A stretch of DNA of 64,000 nt from Coenobita brevimanus (Eukaryota; Arthropoda; Malacostraca; Decapoda; Coenobitidae), in the NCBI GenBank assembly GCA_032717465.1, contig CM064713.1:14766203-14830202 (forward strand). The letters run 5' to 3'. Below the pieces are notes generated by a model, which had not been told where the DNA came from, searched no databases, and worked only from the letters and a program-made list of their open reading frames with translations. This document shows, piece by piece, positions 54,316-64,000 of the stretch (its first letter is position 1; every line of letters starts with the position of its first letter). Made by a program: the position numbers and the translations under genes.

Positions 54316-56035
54316 CTAGAGCTGGGTGATGAATGGGGATGTATGGTGAGGTGATGGAGACCTACCCACCTCAGGAGACTCTGAAGAAAGCCGCAAGCTC
54401 ACGTCTAACGGTGACTCAACAGCTGTTGATGTGCTAGGTCGCGGGTCCAAAAGTGAAGACTGGGGACAAGGTGGTGGTGGTGGGGAGAATGGGCTCGCAC
54501 ATGTAGGGGTGGCAGGCTTGAAGAAGGAGGCTTGAAGGACGGAGGATGACAGCGTCCCTGACTGACCACAGATCCATCGCATGCTTGAGTGGCACCAACT
54601 CCCTGTCACAATGAGGGTGCTCGGCATAATCGAGCACCTGCTCAATGCTGGCATGTAGCGCACCAAGACAAGGGAGTGATGGAGTCGCGGGGTGCTTAGA
54701 GTCAGGGTCCTAGTCTTCGTTCTTGTCACTGTCTTCTGTCTGTCCCACAGACAGCAGCGGCAATCTCCTCATCAGACAACGTCTGATAACCTGGATCACT
54801 GCCGTCATCTTCCAACCACTTCCTCACATCGTCAATGTCAACATCCTTGCCTACCATACGAAGACAAAAGTGGAAATCATCCACATCAAATCCCTCAAAG
54901 TCGTCCACGGCCTCGTGTCTCTGAAGGAGGCGAGACCAACCACTTTCGAGGGTTTTGTCGAAGATTTCCCTCCAAGCATTCGCCCAATTGAACACTGCAG
55001 ACTTGATGTTGTAGTGGCGAAGATTTTCCAAAGTCAGCTCCCCACATGTGTCAACCCCTTCCTTTGGCACCTCCATCACCTCGTCCAGGAACCTCCAATA
55101 GTACAGTCTCTTTGCTGGTCCACTGGTTGAATGAAAGCAGTCGTATTAGGTGGCAGAAACATGCACCTGATCCGACCATTATCAGTAACCAATTCCTTCT
55201 CGGATAGATGCGCGGAGGGCACTGTCGAGGATCAGGAGTGCCTTCACCTGGTCATGAGGGATACCACGTTCCTCCGTTTGATAATGGATAACCTCCTTGA
55301 CGAAGTGTCTGTGGAACCAAACTCTGAAGACCTTACAGATAAACCAGGCCTTCAGAGAATGGTACCACACAACAGGGAGGCTATCCATCAATCCACAGAG
55401 ACAACGTGGCTGTTACCAGGCCTTCAGAGAATGGTACCACACAACAGGCAGGCTATCCATCAACTTAGAGAAAATGTGGCTGTTTTGCACATCCAACAAT
55501 AACGGGCTTGAGGCAGTGCATCCCGTTAGCATCGGCACAGCACACAACTGAGACACGCTGCTTGGATAACTTCTTACCAGGCATAGTCGTCGCCCTTTCT
55601 TCTGTCAGGGTGTTGGTGGGCAAGGACCAAAAAAAAAGGCCAGTTTCATGAGCATTGTACACCTGACTGAGACCAAAGCCCTCGTCCTTGATCAGGTGCT
55701 GTACTTTCTGGCAAATTGGCTCAACATCCTCCGCTGCTGCGTCCAAAGCCTTGCTGTGTGTCTTATGGCCAGTAAGTAAGAACCAACCATCAGATGCCTT
55801 GAAGTCATGTACGTTGTGTAGGTGTGCAAACTTCTCGGCTGCTGCCTTCAGCTCTGTCCCACATACAGGCAAGTCAGCATCCCGTTGTTGGTGGAACCAA
55901 ACCAAAGGCGACTGGTTGATGGCAACGTGGCGGGGCTGAGATATCACCTTCATCTTCCTGTAGCCCATCCGAGTGGCATCGCTGTAGTCCAGTCCATACT
56001 GAGTAAGCTTTTCTTGATATCAAAGAAGATTGAAC
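54316..56035 (-). pseudogene. Tigger-3 transposase, C-terminal two thirds
   Basis: In reading order: 55465-55968 (VWFHQQRDADLPVCGTELKAAA-type CENP-B region, NAHETGLFF, CCADANGMHCLKPVI), 55182-55391 (VVWYHSLKAWF, HFVKEVIHYQTE), about 55090-55170 (FLPPNTTAFIQPVDQ in a broken frame), 54726-55079 (LENLRHYNIKSAVFNWANAW, DDFEGFDVDDFH) and 54316-54729 (acidic and Pro/Ser-rich C-terminus with LQASFFKP where Tigger-1 has IDSFFRP). Many stops and frame changes. Confidence 0.75.
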
Positions 56036-56728
56036 ATCGTTTTTTTTCATTTTTGAAAGCTCCAACATGCTTGTATGTGTCGGCCTTGGTCACCTAATGG
56101 CGGCTCCCCATGCTGCACGATCTATGGCAGACTCCCTATTCAGTCCCTTAACCCTGAGGTCACACTAAATGACTTCGTCCCACGTTTTTCCTTTTTACCA
56201 CTCGCAACCCCACCCCCAATATTAACACCTCTCACCTTCTGCACCCAATTATCATCCCCCATCCTCCCCACATGCCCAAACCATTTCAATCTACCTCTCC
56301 TCATCACAACACCAATACACTTCAGTCCCATCCTACCTCTCAAACTCTTCCATCATTAACCCATCCCCCCCGGGCCTTGCACGAGGGACGCACTGCACAT
56401 CCACCTAACCATTGTCATTTCTATACGTTTGAACCTGCGAATATCCTCCTCCTTTACTGCCCAGGTCTCACTACCATACTGTACAGCATCACACTCTTAA
56501 TGCATGCTGTATACAAAGACCCTTAGCATGTAAGAAGAGTCCTCTCAATGTCAGGAGAGGCAACAGCTCCCCGAACTTCTTCCAACCACTTCTCACCCTA
56601 GCCACAGAGCTAGCTCCAGCCCCACCTCCAGCACATAACATGTCTCCCAAATAACAAAACTCTTCTACAAACTCAAGAGACTCACCAGCGAGTTCAATCC
56701 TTTCACGCCTGACAATCTCCACCGGCAC

Positions 56729-57175
56729 TCACCGAAACGCCGTACACATAAAATCAGCATTATCTTGCAGTCTACCTCTAATACCACTACATCTCTTGTG
56801 CACCCATTTATCGCAAACACTGCACAAGATGGAATTACTTCCCACATCCTTGTGGCAAACTGCACATGGCCACTCTCCCACTTCTCTGACTGTACTGCCA
56901 CCAACCCTTGATATCATCACTTTTGTTTTATCTGCATTTACCCTTAAGCCCTTGTGCCCCATACCATCTCTCCACTTCCTAAATTTTTCCTCTGCCTCCC
57001 TTTCATTCTCTGCAATCAACACCAAATCATCAGCATACAACATTTCCCACGGGAGTCCGTTTCTGAAGTCACGTGACAGGACTTCAAGTACCATGATAAA
57101 CAACATGGGACTCAAAACTGACCCCTGATGCACATCAACATTCATGGAAAACTCATCACTCAAATCTCCATTCAC
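56729..57175 (-). pseudogene. LINE-C RT palm with zinc-finger insertion
   Basis: 148 codons: VDVHQGSVLSPMLFIMVLEV, intact catalytic YADDLVLIAENEREAEEKF, LRVNADKTKVMISR, then a PHD/RING-like cysteine block (CAVCHKDVGSNSILCSVC, DKWVHKRCSGIRG, ending FMCTAF where the last Cys is lost). The order RT palm then zinc finger then YLGDML thumb-like motifs (continuing at 56489-56728) is the same in all three LINE-C copies. The frame breaks after the zinc finger. Confidence 0.8.
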
Positions 57176-57824
57176 CCTTACCTGGGTGCTCCCACCACCC
57201 TAACCAGCCACTCCTCCAACCCAAGCTTTCTCACTGCCCACTTCATCACCTCTCTAAGGACTCTGTCAAAGGCCTTTTCCAAATCAACAAAAACAAAATA
57301 CAGATCCCTTTTCTTCCCAATATATTCTTCCTGAAGCTGTTCAACAATGAATATGGCATCAGTGGTCCCCCTGCCTGGCATAAACCCAAACTGCATCTCA
57401 TCAATATTCACTCTTTCTCTAATCATACCTTCTAGAACTCTCTCCATTACATTCATTATGTGATCTAATTGCTTGATACCTCTATAATTTCCTCTTTCCA
57501 GGGCATCACCCTTCCCTTTGTACACATTTACAATTACACTCTTCAGCCACTCATCTCAGACAAATCACTCATATACAGTATAATCATATCAATTAGGTCA
57601 GTGACTAATCTCACCCGTATATCTCGTGAGGCCTTCAACATTTTAGCAGACAACCCAGACACACCTGCTGCCTTCCCCATCTGCATCCTGCCTTTTGCCT
57701 CACTCACAGTAGCAGCGTTAATCAAAGGCCAAGGGCCACACACTGGATCTGCCGGCTCCAAACCTTCCCTGTCCCAGTCAAACTCCTCATTCAACAACCG
57801 GCTATAATGCTCCCTCTATGCATC

Positions 57825-58606
57825 ATAACCCGCCCCGTGTCAGTGCCGTTTTAAAACGGTCTGACATAATGCCGTAGCCAGTGCCAGTGCCATTTTAAAA
57901 TGGTCTAAAATGAAAAACTTCACTGTGACCGCATTTTTCAAGATTCGCAAGTAAAAATTGGCAGGCATGTAAGGTAACTGTTCCTCTGCCATCCCCCAGG
58001 CTGTCAAGGCCATACACTCACTCGCTCCCCCCCTCATGCTCGCTCTGCCTCATTCTGCCTGTGTCCTCACCCAGTGCTGTACATAGTGAAGGCATTTTGT
58101 AAATATTCTCATGTAAGTGTAAGTTGTAAATATTTTCTTGTAAGTGTAAGGACTATATAGTGAAGTAGTAAATACCTTTTTGTAAGTGCCAGGACTGTAC
58201 TTAATGAAGTCAGGTTGTACCTCTCTTCAAGTACGTGTAAGATAATGCATTCACAGTGAGAAAGACATGCAAATTGTGATAGATGCTGAAGTAATAAGTG
58301 ATCAGAAAAGTGAATTGAACATTGCTATACCTTCCCAGCATAAATACCTGAGTATACCTTACATAGAAAATGGCTTTCTCTCACCTACGTGGTGAGTGTG
58401 AGAGAGTGGCTATACCTGTACATGAATATGCAGGACTCAATCAAGCTCATTTTCGAGCCTCGGTGAGCATTTTAATGACGAAATTCGTTGTTTCCACATC
58501 AAAATCTATCATTTTTGTAGTAAAAAAAAAAAAAAATGAAAAATGAAAAATGGCCGGCACTGGGGTGACCCAGAGGGCTAAAAATAGCCAGCATGTGGCG
58601 GGTTAA
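57825..58606. mobile_element. TTAA element (piggyBac-like MITE) in LINE-C
   Basis: Left end ATAACCCGCCCCGTGTCAGTG (first base of TTAA mutated), right end inverted TTAACCCGCCACATGCTGGC. The TTAACCCGCC start is shared with 19358-20125. About 780 bp. A subterminal near-palindrome GTGCCGTTTTAAAACGG lies near 57845-57860. No transposase. Confidence 0.65.
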
Positions 58607-59619
58607 TATCCCCACTGTTCACCACCACCTTTCCTTCATCATTCTTCACACATTGTCCACCTATAATATCCCGATTATCCCTCTTCATCTCATTTGCCAC
58701 CTTAAATATCATATTTTTCCTTTCCCCATGAGTTAGGTATCAAGTAAGAGTCTCTGTGACTCAGACTTTGCCCTGTATACCTCTCTTCTAGCCCTGTGCT
58801 TGGCATCCAATTATTCCTCCTTGTTACCATCCTTCTTCCATTCCTGGAAAAGCCTTCTTTTCTCTTTCAATGCAGCTTCTACACCCTCATCCCACCACCA
58901 AGTTACTTTATGTCTTGGCGGGCCTCTTGTCCAACCGCATAATACATCAGTAACTCTCAAGAGGTTGTTCTTGAGGGCTCTGTACTGTTCATTAATGCTT
59001 CTCTACGGCTCCCTGTTCAGCCACCACTCTCCTCAACTCGTTATAGAAGGCATCCCTTACTGCTTGGTTTTCCAGCTTCCATATTTTCCACCTAGGTACA
59101 TAAGTCTCCTTTTTTCATCACTCATTTTTTAAGAACTATATCACAAATCAATAGTTTGTGCTGCTGCACACACTCCTCGCTTCCTATAACTTTAATATCC
59201 CTCACCAACCTCCTATCAGCCCTTCTGACCAGGAAATAATTTATCTGACTGCTATTTCCCCCCGACTCGTACATAATTAACCTACTCTCTCTTTTCCTAA
59301 AATGTGTGTTGCACCCGATCATGTTCGTTGCCACCCCAAACTCGAGTATCCTTTCCCGTTCTGCATTTCTTATACCATATGGACATCCCTCACGTACTCC
59401 TTCATAACCTTGAGCTGCTTCACCTACATGACCATTTAAGTTACCTCCCAAAACAACTATCTCATCATCCCCCATACCACCTACTACATGTATTAAGTCA
59501 TCCCAAAATCTATCCTTCTCTACCTCATCCAAGCCTTCCTGTGGAGCATATGCCGATATAATCACAGTCATTATTCCATCGAACAAAATTTTCACTACCA
59601 ACAACTAACTCAGTGTCAA

Positions 59620-59670
59620 ATGGCCACCCTTTACGGGATTATGGTGTCTGGCAATAGATAGATAGATAGA
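59620..59670 (+). mobile_element. Very short LINE-B 3' end insertion
   Basis: 51 bp matching only the last bases of LINE-A/B (TGGCCACCCTTTACGGGATT, TGTCTGGCAATAGATAGATA). It interrupts the LINE-C endonuclease, which continues on both sides. Extreme 5' truncation. Confidence 0.7.
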
Positions 59671-60411
59671 ATATCCTATCGCATACTCTCATAACATTCA
59701 TAACATATTCCATCCATTTCTCTGCAACCAACACACTCGCACCCCCATATCCGTCTGTCCCCCCCTGCCAAAACAACTTATAGTTGCAATCCTTCCCAAC
59801 AATCTTTCTGGCTGATCCACCCCTGTACCAGACTTCCTGCAAAACATGCCACATCCTCCCACCTCCTACTGAATGCCTCAACGACTTCCCCTGTTCTTCC
59901 CATCAAACTTCCTACAGCATCGTTATAGTCCAGTCCATACTGAGTAAGCTTGGGCCGTGATTTCTTGATATCAAACAAGACTGAATGTGCCACATCATAT
60001 TCCCACAGAATGCGTAAAGTCATCCAACCTGAATCATCTTTGCTCAATCTCATGCTTCTTCTTCAGAAACAAAACCTTCCTCTTTTGCTTCTCAGGTTGC
60101 GGTGGGGCCATCATCACACACACGAGAATGCCACAGAGGAAAATTAAGGCCTGAAGCAGGAAGGGAACCACCACAAATGCAGCAATAGAAGCAGCTATGG
60201 TAACAAGCATGTCCACATTCATGAGAGAAAGGCGGGAACTGAGATCTGGTACCGCCACTTGAACACTGTGCTGCCATGTCTCTACCCACACTTGGATATG
60301 GGTACATAAGTATAAAGCACCTAACTGACCCCTGAGTGCAAGGGTCAATTTTGCGTTGCCAGGCAAATGAGCGACACTGGAGCCATGTACATCATGGCCT
60401 CAAGGAGAGTT

Positions 60412-60829
60412 TGAGTCACCCCGCTGGCCAGGCGACCTTGACCATTTGGTGGGGGAGGCATATGGCCGTCTGTGCCCGGGAGTATCCGAGTGATCCAGCC
60501 AGCCGGGGTACTTTGACCGTTTGGTGAGGAGCCGGATGGCCATACTTGCTGAACTTGTGGGTTAGGGTCTGTATTATTTATGTGTGGCCAGTTGCACTGG
60601 AGTGATCCAGGCAGCCGGGGTACTTTGACCATTTCGCGAGGAGCTGGACGGCCATATATGCTGAGCTTTTGGGTTAGGGTTTGTATTACTTGCGTGGGGC
60701 TGGTAGCACTGCAGTAATCTGGGAGGCCACGGGACTCTGACTGTTTGGTGACAAGTCAGACAGCCACATTTGCTCAGCTTGTGGGTTTGGGTCTGTTACC
60801 CGCACCTGGTCAGAGAGGCCAGCTGGCCG
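60412..60829. repeat. 112-bp tandem repeat, about 3.7 units
   Basis: Units begin at 60494, 60606 and 60718 (exactly 112 bp apart), preceded by a partial unit from about 60412. The shared core is CCAG(C/G)CAGCCGGGGTACTTTG, GGATGGCCATA, TTGTGGGTTAGGGTCTGTAT. The last unit is the most diverged. Confidence 0.85.
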
Positions 60830-61552
60830 CCAAACTGATCTTATGAATTTGTAGGCTGCCCACCCGGTGATGTTGGAAATTTTTTGTTCGAATACGGATT
60901 TTTCGGGACCCACTGGCTAACTATAGGGCCAATTTTTCAAGTTTCAAAAATTGATCCTTATTTTCTTGGCAAATTGAAGATCTTCTAGCACACATGACAA
61001 TGTAATTTTTTTTTACTTCTTAGATCCATCCAGTGCCACGCAATGAAATGCAAAAAAGTATGCAAATTTACGCAGATGATACTGGTAACAGAGAATATTT
61101 TTTCACTTCCCCAAAATTTCAATGGTGCTGAAATGGTTTGAAATGACTAGATATGTGTATTATGAACAAAATCAGTAAATAATAAAGTAGGATTCATAAA
61201 AAATAAAATTGTTATTTTTTTCAATTTTTTTGTTTACTGTGTACAGTATATGCAAGTATTGAGCTATATCTGTGGTCTGGGTGGTTAAGTTTGTGTCCAA
61301 AGAGAGGCAAGAAACAATATTTTTGGATTCTAACCAGAGAAAGGTCCTTCTTTGTGTCAACAGGCCGAACTGCGGCATCTAAAATTCGATACGACTCGTT
61401 ATTTACCACCTCGTACGAGGGAATTTGTGTGAAGGGATGGGATGGTTTTACATCCATATATATTCACCACAAGAACACCTCATATGTTGCTGAAATGCAT
61501 GGGCAAAGCAAGAAATATGTAAAATGAACAATTTACTAAATATTATCGATTT
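60830..61552. other. Non-coding region without a recognised element
   Basis: AT-rich. An open stretch of 79 codons at 61291-61527 (plus) and an overlapping one on minus (61221-61457) have no recognisable motif. The sequence GATTTTTCGGGACCCACTGGC near 60895 resembles the subterminal part of the Tigger ends only weakly. Confidence 0.4.
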
Positions 61553-63034
61553 TGCTTAGGTATGGGGGTGAGATTGTTGTGGAGTGGATAGGGAAGTTGT
61601 GTAGATTGGCTTGGGAAGAGGGAAGGGTTCCAGAGGACTGGAAATCAGGTATAATTGTTCCTCTGTACAAAGGAAAAGGGGAGAGAGAAGTATGTGGTAA
61701 CCATAGGGGTATTTGCCTTCTTAGTGTGACTGGTAAAATATATGGTAGAATACTCATTGATAGGGTTAGGCATATGACAGAGGAGCTAGTTGGAGAAGAA
61801 CAAGGGGGATTTAGGAAGGGAAAAGGGTGTGTAGATCAGATATTTGTTCTAAGATGTTTAGTGGAGAAGTATCTAGAGAAGGGAAGGAAAGTGTATGCTG
61901 CCTTCATGGACTTGGAGAAAGCTTATGACAGAACAGATAGGCAAGGTATGTGGAAGGTATTAAGAATATATGGAGTGGATGGGAAATTGTTGAGTGCTGT
62001 GAAGAGTATGTGCGAGGGAGCTAGGGCTACGGTGCGAGTGGATGGTGAGCTGAGTGAGTTCTTTGATCTCAATGTGGGACTGAAACAGGGGTGTGTGATG
62101 TCTCCATGGCTGTTTAATATATATATGGATGGGGTTGTAAAGGAAGTGCAAGGTAGGGCAGTGGATGTGGGGCTGGCCCTAATGAATGAGGGTGAGATTT
62201 GGAAGCTTCCTGTGTTGCTGTTTGCTGATGATACAGTATTGTTGAGTGAAGATGAATGGGAGTTGCAAGGTTTGGTGAATGAATTTGGGACAGTGTGTAG
62301 GAGGAGGAAGCTGAAAGTTAATGTAAACAAAAGTAAAGTTATGGTGTTTGAGAGGAATGAAGTCACAGAGTGTACAGTGAGGTTGGATGGTGAGGATATG
62401 GAGAATGTGAGTGCATTCAAGTACTTGGGTAGTGTGATGAGTAAGGATGGAACTTTGGGGGATGAAGTACGTGAAAGGGTACAGCAGGGAAGAAAGGTTG
62501 TTGATACACTGAAAGCAGTGATGAGAAATAGGGAGGTGAGTATGGAAGTTAAGAAGTCACTGCATGATGGTATTGTGATCCCTACCCTGACGTATGGAAG
62601 CGAGGCGTGGACCTTGCAAGAGGGGAACAAGTCAAGAGTGAGAGCAGTGGAAATGAGTTACTTGAGAGGAGCATGTGGAGTGACGTGGAGGGACAGGTTG
62701 ACGAATGAAGAAGTGAAGGAACGTTGTGGGGTAGATGTGGATGTGGTTGAAAAGATTAGGAGAAATACACTGAGGTGGTTTGGACATGTGGAGAGAATGG
62801 AGAATGAAAGACTGACTAAGAGGGTGTATGTAGGTGAGGTGGAGGGAGGGAGAGGGAGGGGTAGACTGAGGATGAGGTGGAGGGATGGAGTTGAGAGGTA
62901 TATGAGGGAGGGGGGGGTGAGTTGGGGGGAGGGTAGTCGAATGGTGGGTGACAGAGTGACTTGGAGGCGTTTTGTCTGAGGCCACCCTTTGCGGGATTAG
63001 GGCGTCGGGCTATAGATAGATAGACAGATAGATA
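61553..63034 (+). mobile_element. LINE-A copy, 5'-truncated, with open RT frame
   Basis: Starts inside the RT (LRYGGEIVVEW) and runs without interruption to the family stop at 62977-62979: PEDWKSGIIVPLYKGKGE, GGFRKGKGCVDQ, FMDLEKAYDRTDR, GLKQGCVMSPWLFNIYMDGV, intact LLFADDTVLLSE, KYLGSVMSKDG, YGSEAWTLQEGNKS, LRWFGHVERM, a Gly/Arg-rich basic segment and RWRDGVERYM. It is the cleanest LINE-A RT here (about 474 codons) but lacks the RT N-terminus and endonuclease. Tail of TAGA/CAGA repeats (63012-63034). Confidence 0.9.
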
Positions 63035-63953
63035 GAAGACTCCAACATGCTTCATGCATCGACCTTGGTCACCTAATGGCGGCTCTCCATTCTGCTCGAT
63101 CTCTGGCAGCCTCCCTGTTCAGTTCCTTAACCCTGAGGTCACATTTAATGACCTCCCAGGTCCTATTTGGTCTACCCCTCAAAAACCGACCCCTACTATT
63201 AACGCTTCTCACTTTGTGCAACCAATTATCATCCCCCCTCCTCTCCACATGCCCAAACCATCTCAATCTACCTCTCCTCATCAAAATACCAATACACTCC
63301 AGTCCCATCCTGCCTCTTAACTTTTCCATCATAAACCTAGCTTCCGCAGGCCTTGCACTTACGGATGCACTGCACATCCGCCTAATCACTGTCATTTCTG
63401 TGTGTTTGAGCCTGTTAATATCCTCTTCCTTTACTGCCCAGGTCTCGCTACCATACAGCATTACACTTCTAACATATGTTGCACACAGAGATCCCTTAGC
63501 ACATAGGGAGAGCCATCTCAATGTCAGGAGAGACAACAGCTCCCTGAACTTCTTCCAACCACTCCTCACCCTAGCCATAGAGCTAGCTCCAGCTTCACCT
63601 CCAGCACATAACATGTCTCCCAAATAACAAAACTCTTCCACACACTCAAGAGACTCACCAGCAAGTTCAATCTCTTCACGCCTGACAATCTCCACCTGCC
63701 CTCCCCAACACACCGCACATAAAATCAGCATTATCTTGCAGTCAACCTCTAATACCACTACATCTCGTATGCACCCACTTATCACAAACACGGCATACGA
63801 TGGAATTACTTCTTGCATCCTTGTGACAAGTTGCACATAGCCACTCTCCCTCTTCTTTGAATGCACTGCCACCAACCCTAGATATCATTACTTCTGTTTT
63901 ATCTGCATTTACCCTTAAGCCGTTGTGCTCCATACCATCTCTCTATTTCCTAA
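63035..63953 (-). mobile_element. LINE-C copy 3, 3' fragment
   Basis: Matches LINE-C copies 1 and 2 from their 3' ends to the RT palm. Frame 63742-63933 ends the palm (RVNADKTEVMISR) and enters the zinc finger (CATCHKDARSNSIVC, CDKWVHTRCSGIR). Frame 63069-63875 has 268 open codons of C-terminal domain: YLGDMLCAGGEAGASSMARV, LYGSETWAVKEEDINRL, RLRWFGHVERRGDDNW, GRPNRTWEVIKCDLRVK. It is 5'-truncated at about 63953. The two frames overlap but are out of register, so the copy is dead. Confidence 0.85.
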
Positions 63954-64000
63954 AACTTATAAATAAAAATATCATAATTATGAATTTTTTTCGTCTTATG
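63954..64000. other. Flanking non-coding DNA
   Basis: 47 bp of AT-rich sequence after the LINE-C 5' break. Nothing recognised. Confidence 0.5.

Larger units (their letters stand above)
56036..59916 (-). mobile_element. LINE-C copy 2, longest copy, inserted in Tigger-3
   Basis: Read leftward: endonuclease N-terminus 59671-59881 (GGSARKIVGKDCNYKLFWQG), endonuclease 59122-59604 (VIISAYAPQEGLDEVEKDRFW, LGGNLNGHVGE, INYFLVRR), linker to about 58607, a TTAA element (57825-58606), RT 57543-57797 and 57178-57525 (DALERGNYRGIKQL, EMQFGFMPGRGTTDAIF, FVDLEKAFDRV), RT palm with YADDLVLIAE in 56729-57175, an embedded zinc finger and a C-terminal region (56489-56904), then the 3' end AAAAATGAAAAAA. Flanked by a 60-69-bp duplication of Tigger sequence (55976-56035 and 59917-59985). 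Confidence 0.85.
54060..60366 (-). mobile_element. Tigger-3, older pogo/Tigger element split by LINE-C
   Basis: Minus-strand transposase homologous to Tigger-1 and -2 but more diverged. C-terminal pieces lie at 54316-54729 and 54726-55079. The DDE region is at 55080-55510, where LILDSA replaces LLLDNA. NAHETGLFFW (Asp to His at the first catalytic position) is in 55465-55968. The N-terminus is on the far side of LINE-C: about 59940-60110 with EKQKRKVLFLKKKHEIEQ and the hydrophobic upstream frame 60034-60366. Positions 55335-55410 and 55411-55465 include a short local duplication (CAGGCCTTCAGAGAATGGTA). The boundaries are approximate. Confidence 0.7.

Noticed and set aside
54316..54729. Independent Ser/Pro-rich host protein
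   Set aside because: Its position and motifs match the Tigger transposase C-terminal region in a degraded frame.
61221..61527. Overlapping plus and minus open frames as a possible gene
   Set aside because: No recognisable motif, start context or splice signals. The length is expected by chance.
1..64000. CRISPR arrays, bacterial operons or prophage
   Set aside because: Repeat types, splice sites, microsatellites and retrotransposon content are all eukaryotic. No spaced direct-repeat array of CRISPR form was seen.

Overview
This is animal, not bacterial, DNA. It is almost all transposable elements lying in and around one intron-containing gene. The only host coding sequence I can support is one spliced exon of the WD40 nucleolar protein UTP15 (minus strand, 17950-18167). 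The density of APE-type LINEs with TAGA/GATA tails, the long GT, GA and TA microsatellites, a tRNA-headed SINE and pogo/Tigger, piggyBac-like and hAT-like DNA elements suggest an arthropod, most likely a decapod crustacean. That is an inference from repeat style; no species can be named.

Layout. 1-17905 is one compound insertion 44 bp from the 5' splice site of the UTP15 exon. An old LINE (467-1084 and 16039-17899, flanked by CTTAGT) was split by an unclassified insert. That insert was split by a Ty3/gypsy element (Gypsy-1, 1278-15780). Gypsy-1 holds one LINE in its 5' LTR (2133-4797) and another in its interior (8238-14072), and the second holds a further LINE (11119-13893) with a 12-bp target duplication. 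18232-23316 carries two piggyBac-like TTAA elements and a minus-strand LINE-C copy that also contains a hAT-like element. 24654-33690 has two LINE-B fragments flanking two head-to-tail Tigger elements, each set in TA microsatellite. 34711-45497 is a second nest: LINE-D contains LINE-A, which contains Gypsy-2 (36997-43203). 45498-53895 has a LINE-D fragment and a two-ORF LINE-E interrupted by a nearly full-length LINE-B and a tRNA-derived SINE. 54060-60366 is an older Tigger split by LINE-C. 60412-60829 is a 112-bp tandem repeat. 61553-63953 is a LINE-A followed by a LINE-C fragment.

Most notable is Gypsy-2. It is young: two 810-bp LTRs with 8 differences by eye and a perfect 5-bp target duplication. 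Its domain order is gag, protease, integrase, reverse transcriptase, RNase H. Integrase before RT is the Ty1/copia order and, among Ty3/gypsy-like elements, is the hallmark of the Gmr1-like group first described from deuterostomes. Gypsy-1, with different LTRs, also places an integrase zinc-binding domain directly after protease, so at least two lineages of this type exist in this genome.

No element here looks fully intact. Gypsy-2 is closest, with two in-frame stops and one 1-base frameshift. The LINE copies are 5'-truncated, frameshifted or catalytically altered. The Tigger copies carry a deletion or several stops, but they preserve a PCNA-binding-like motif and a conserved hydrophobic upstream reading frame.
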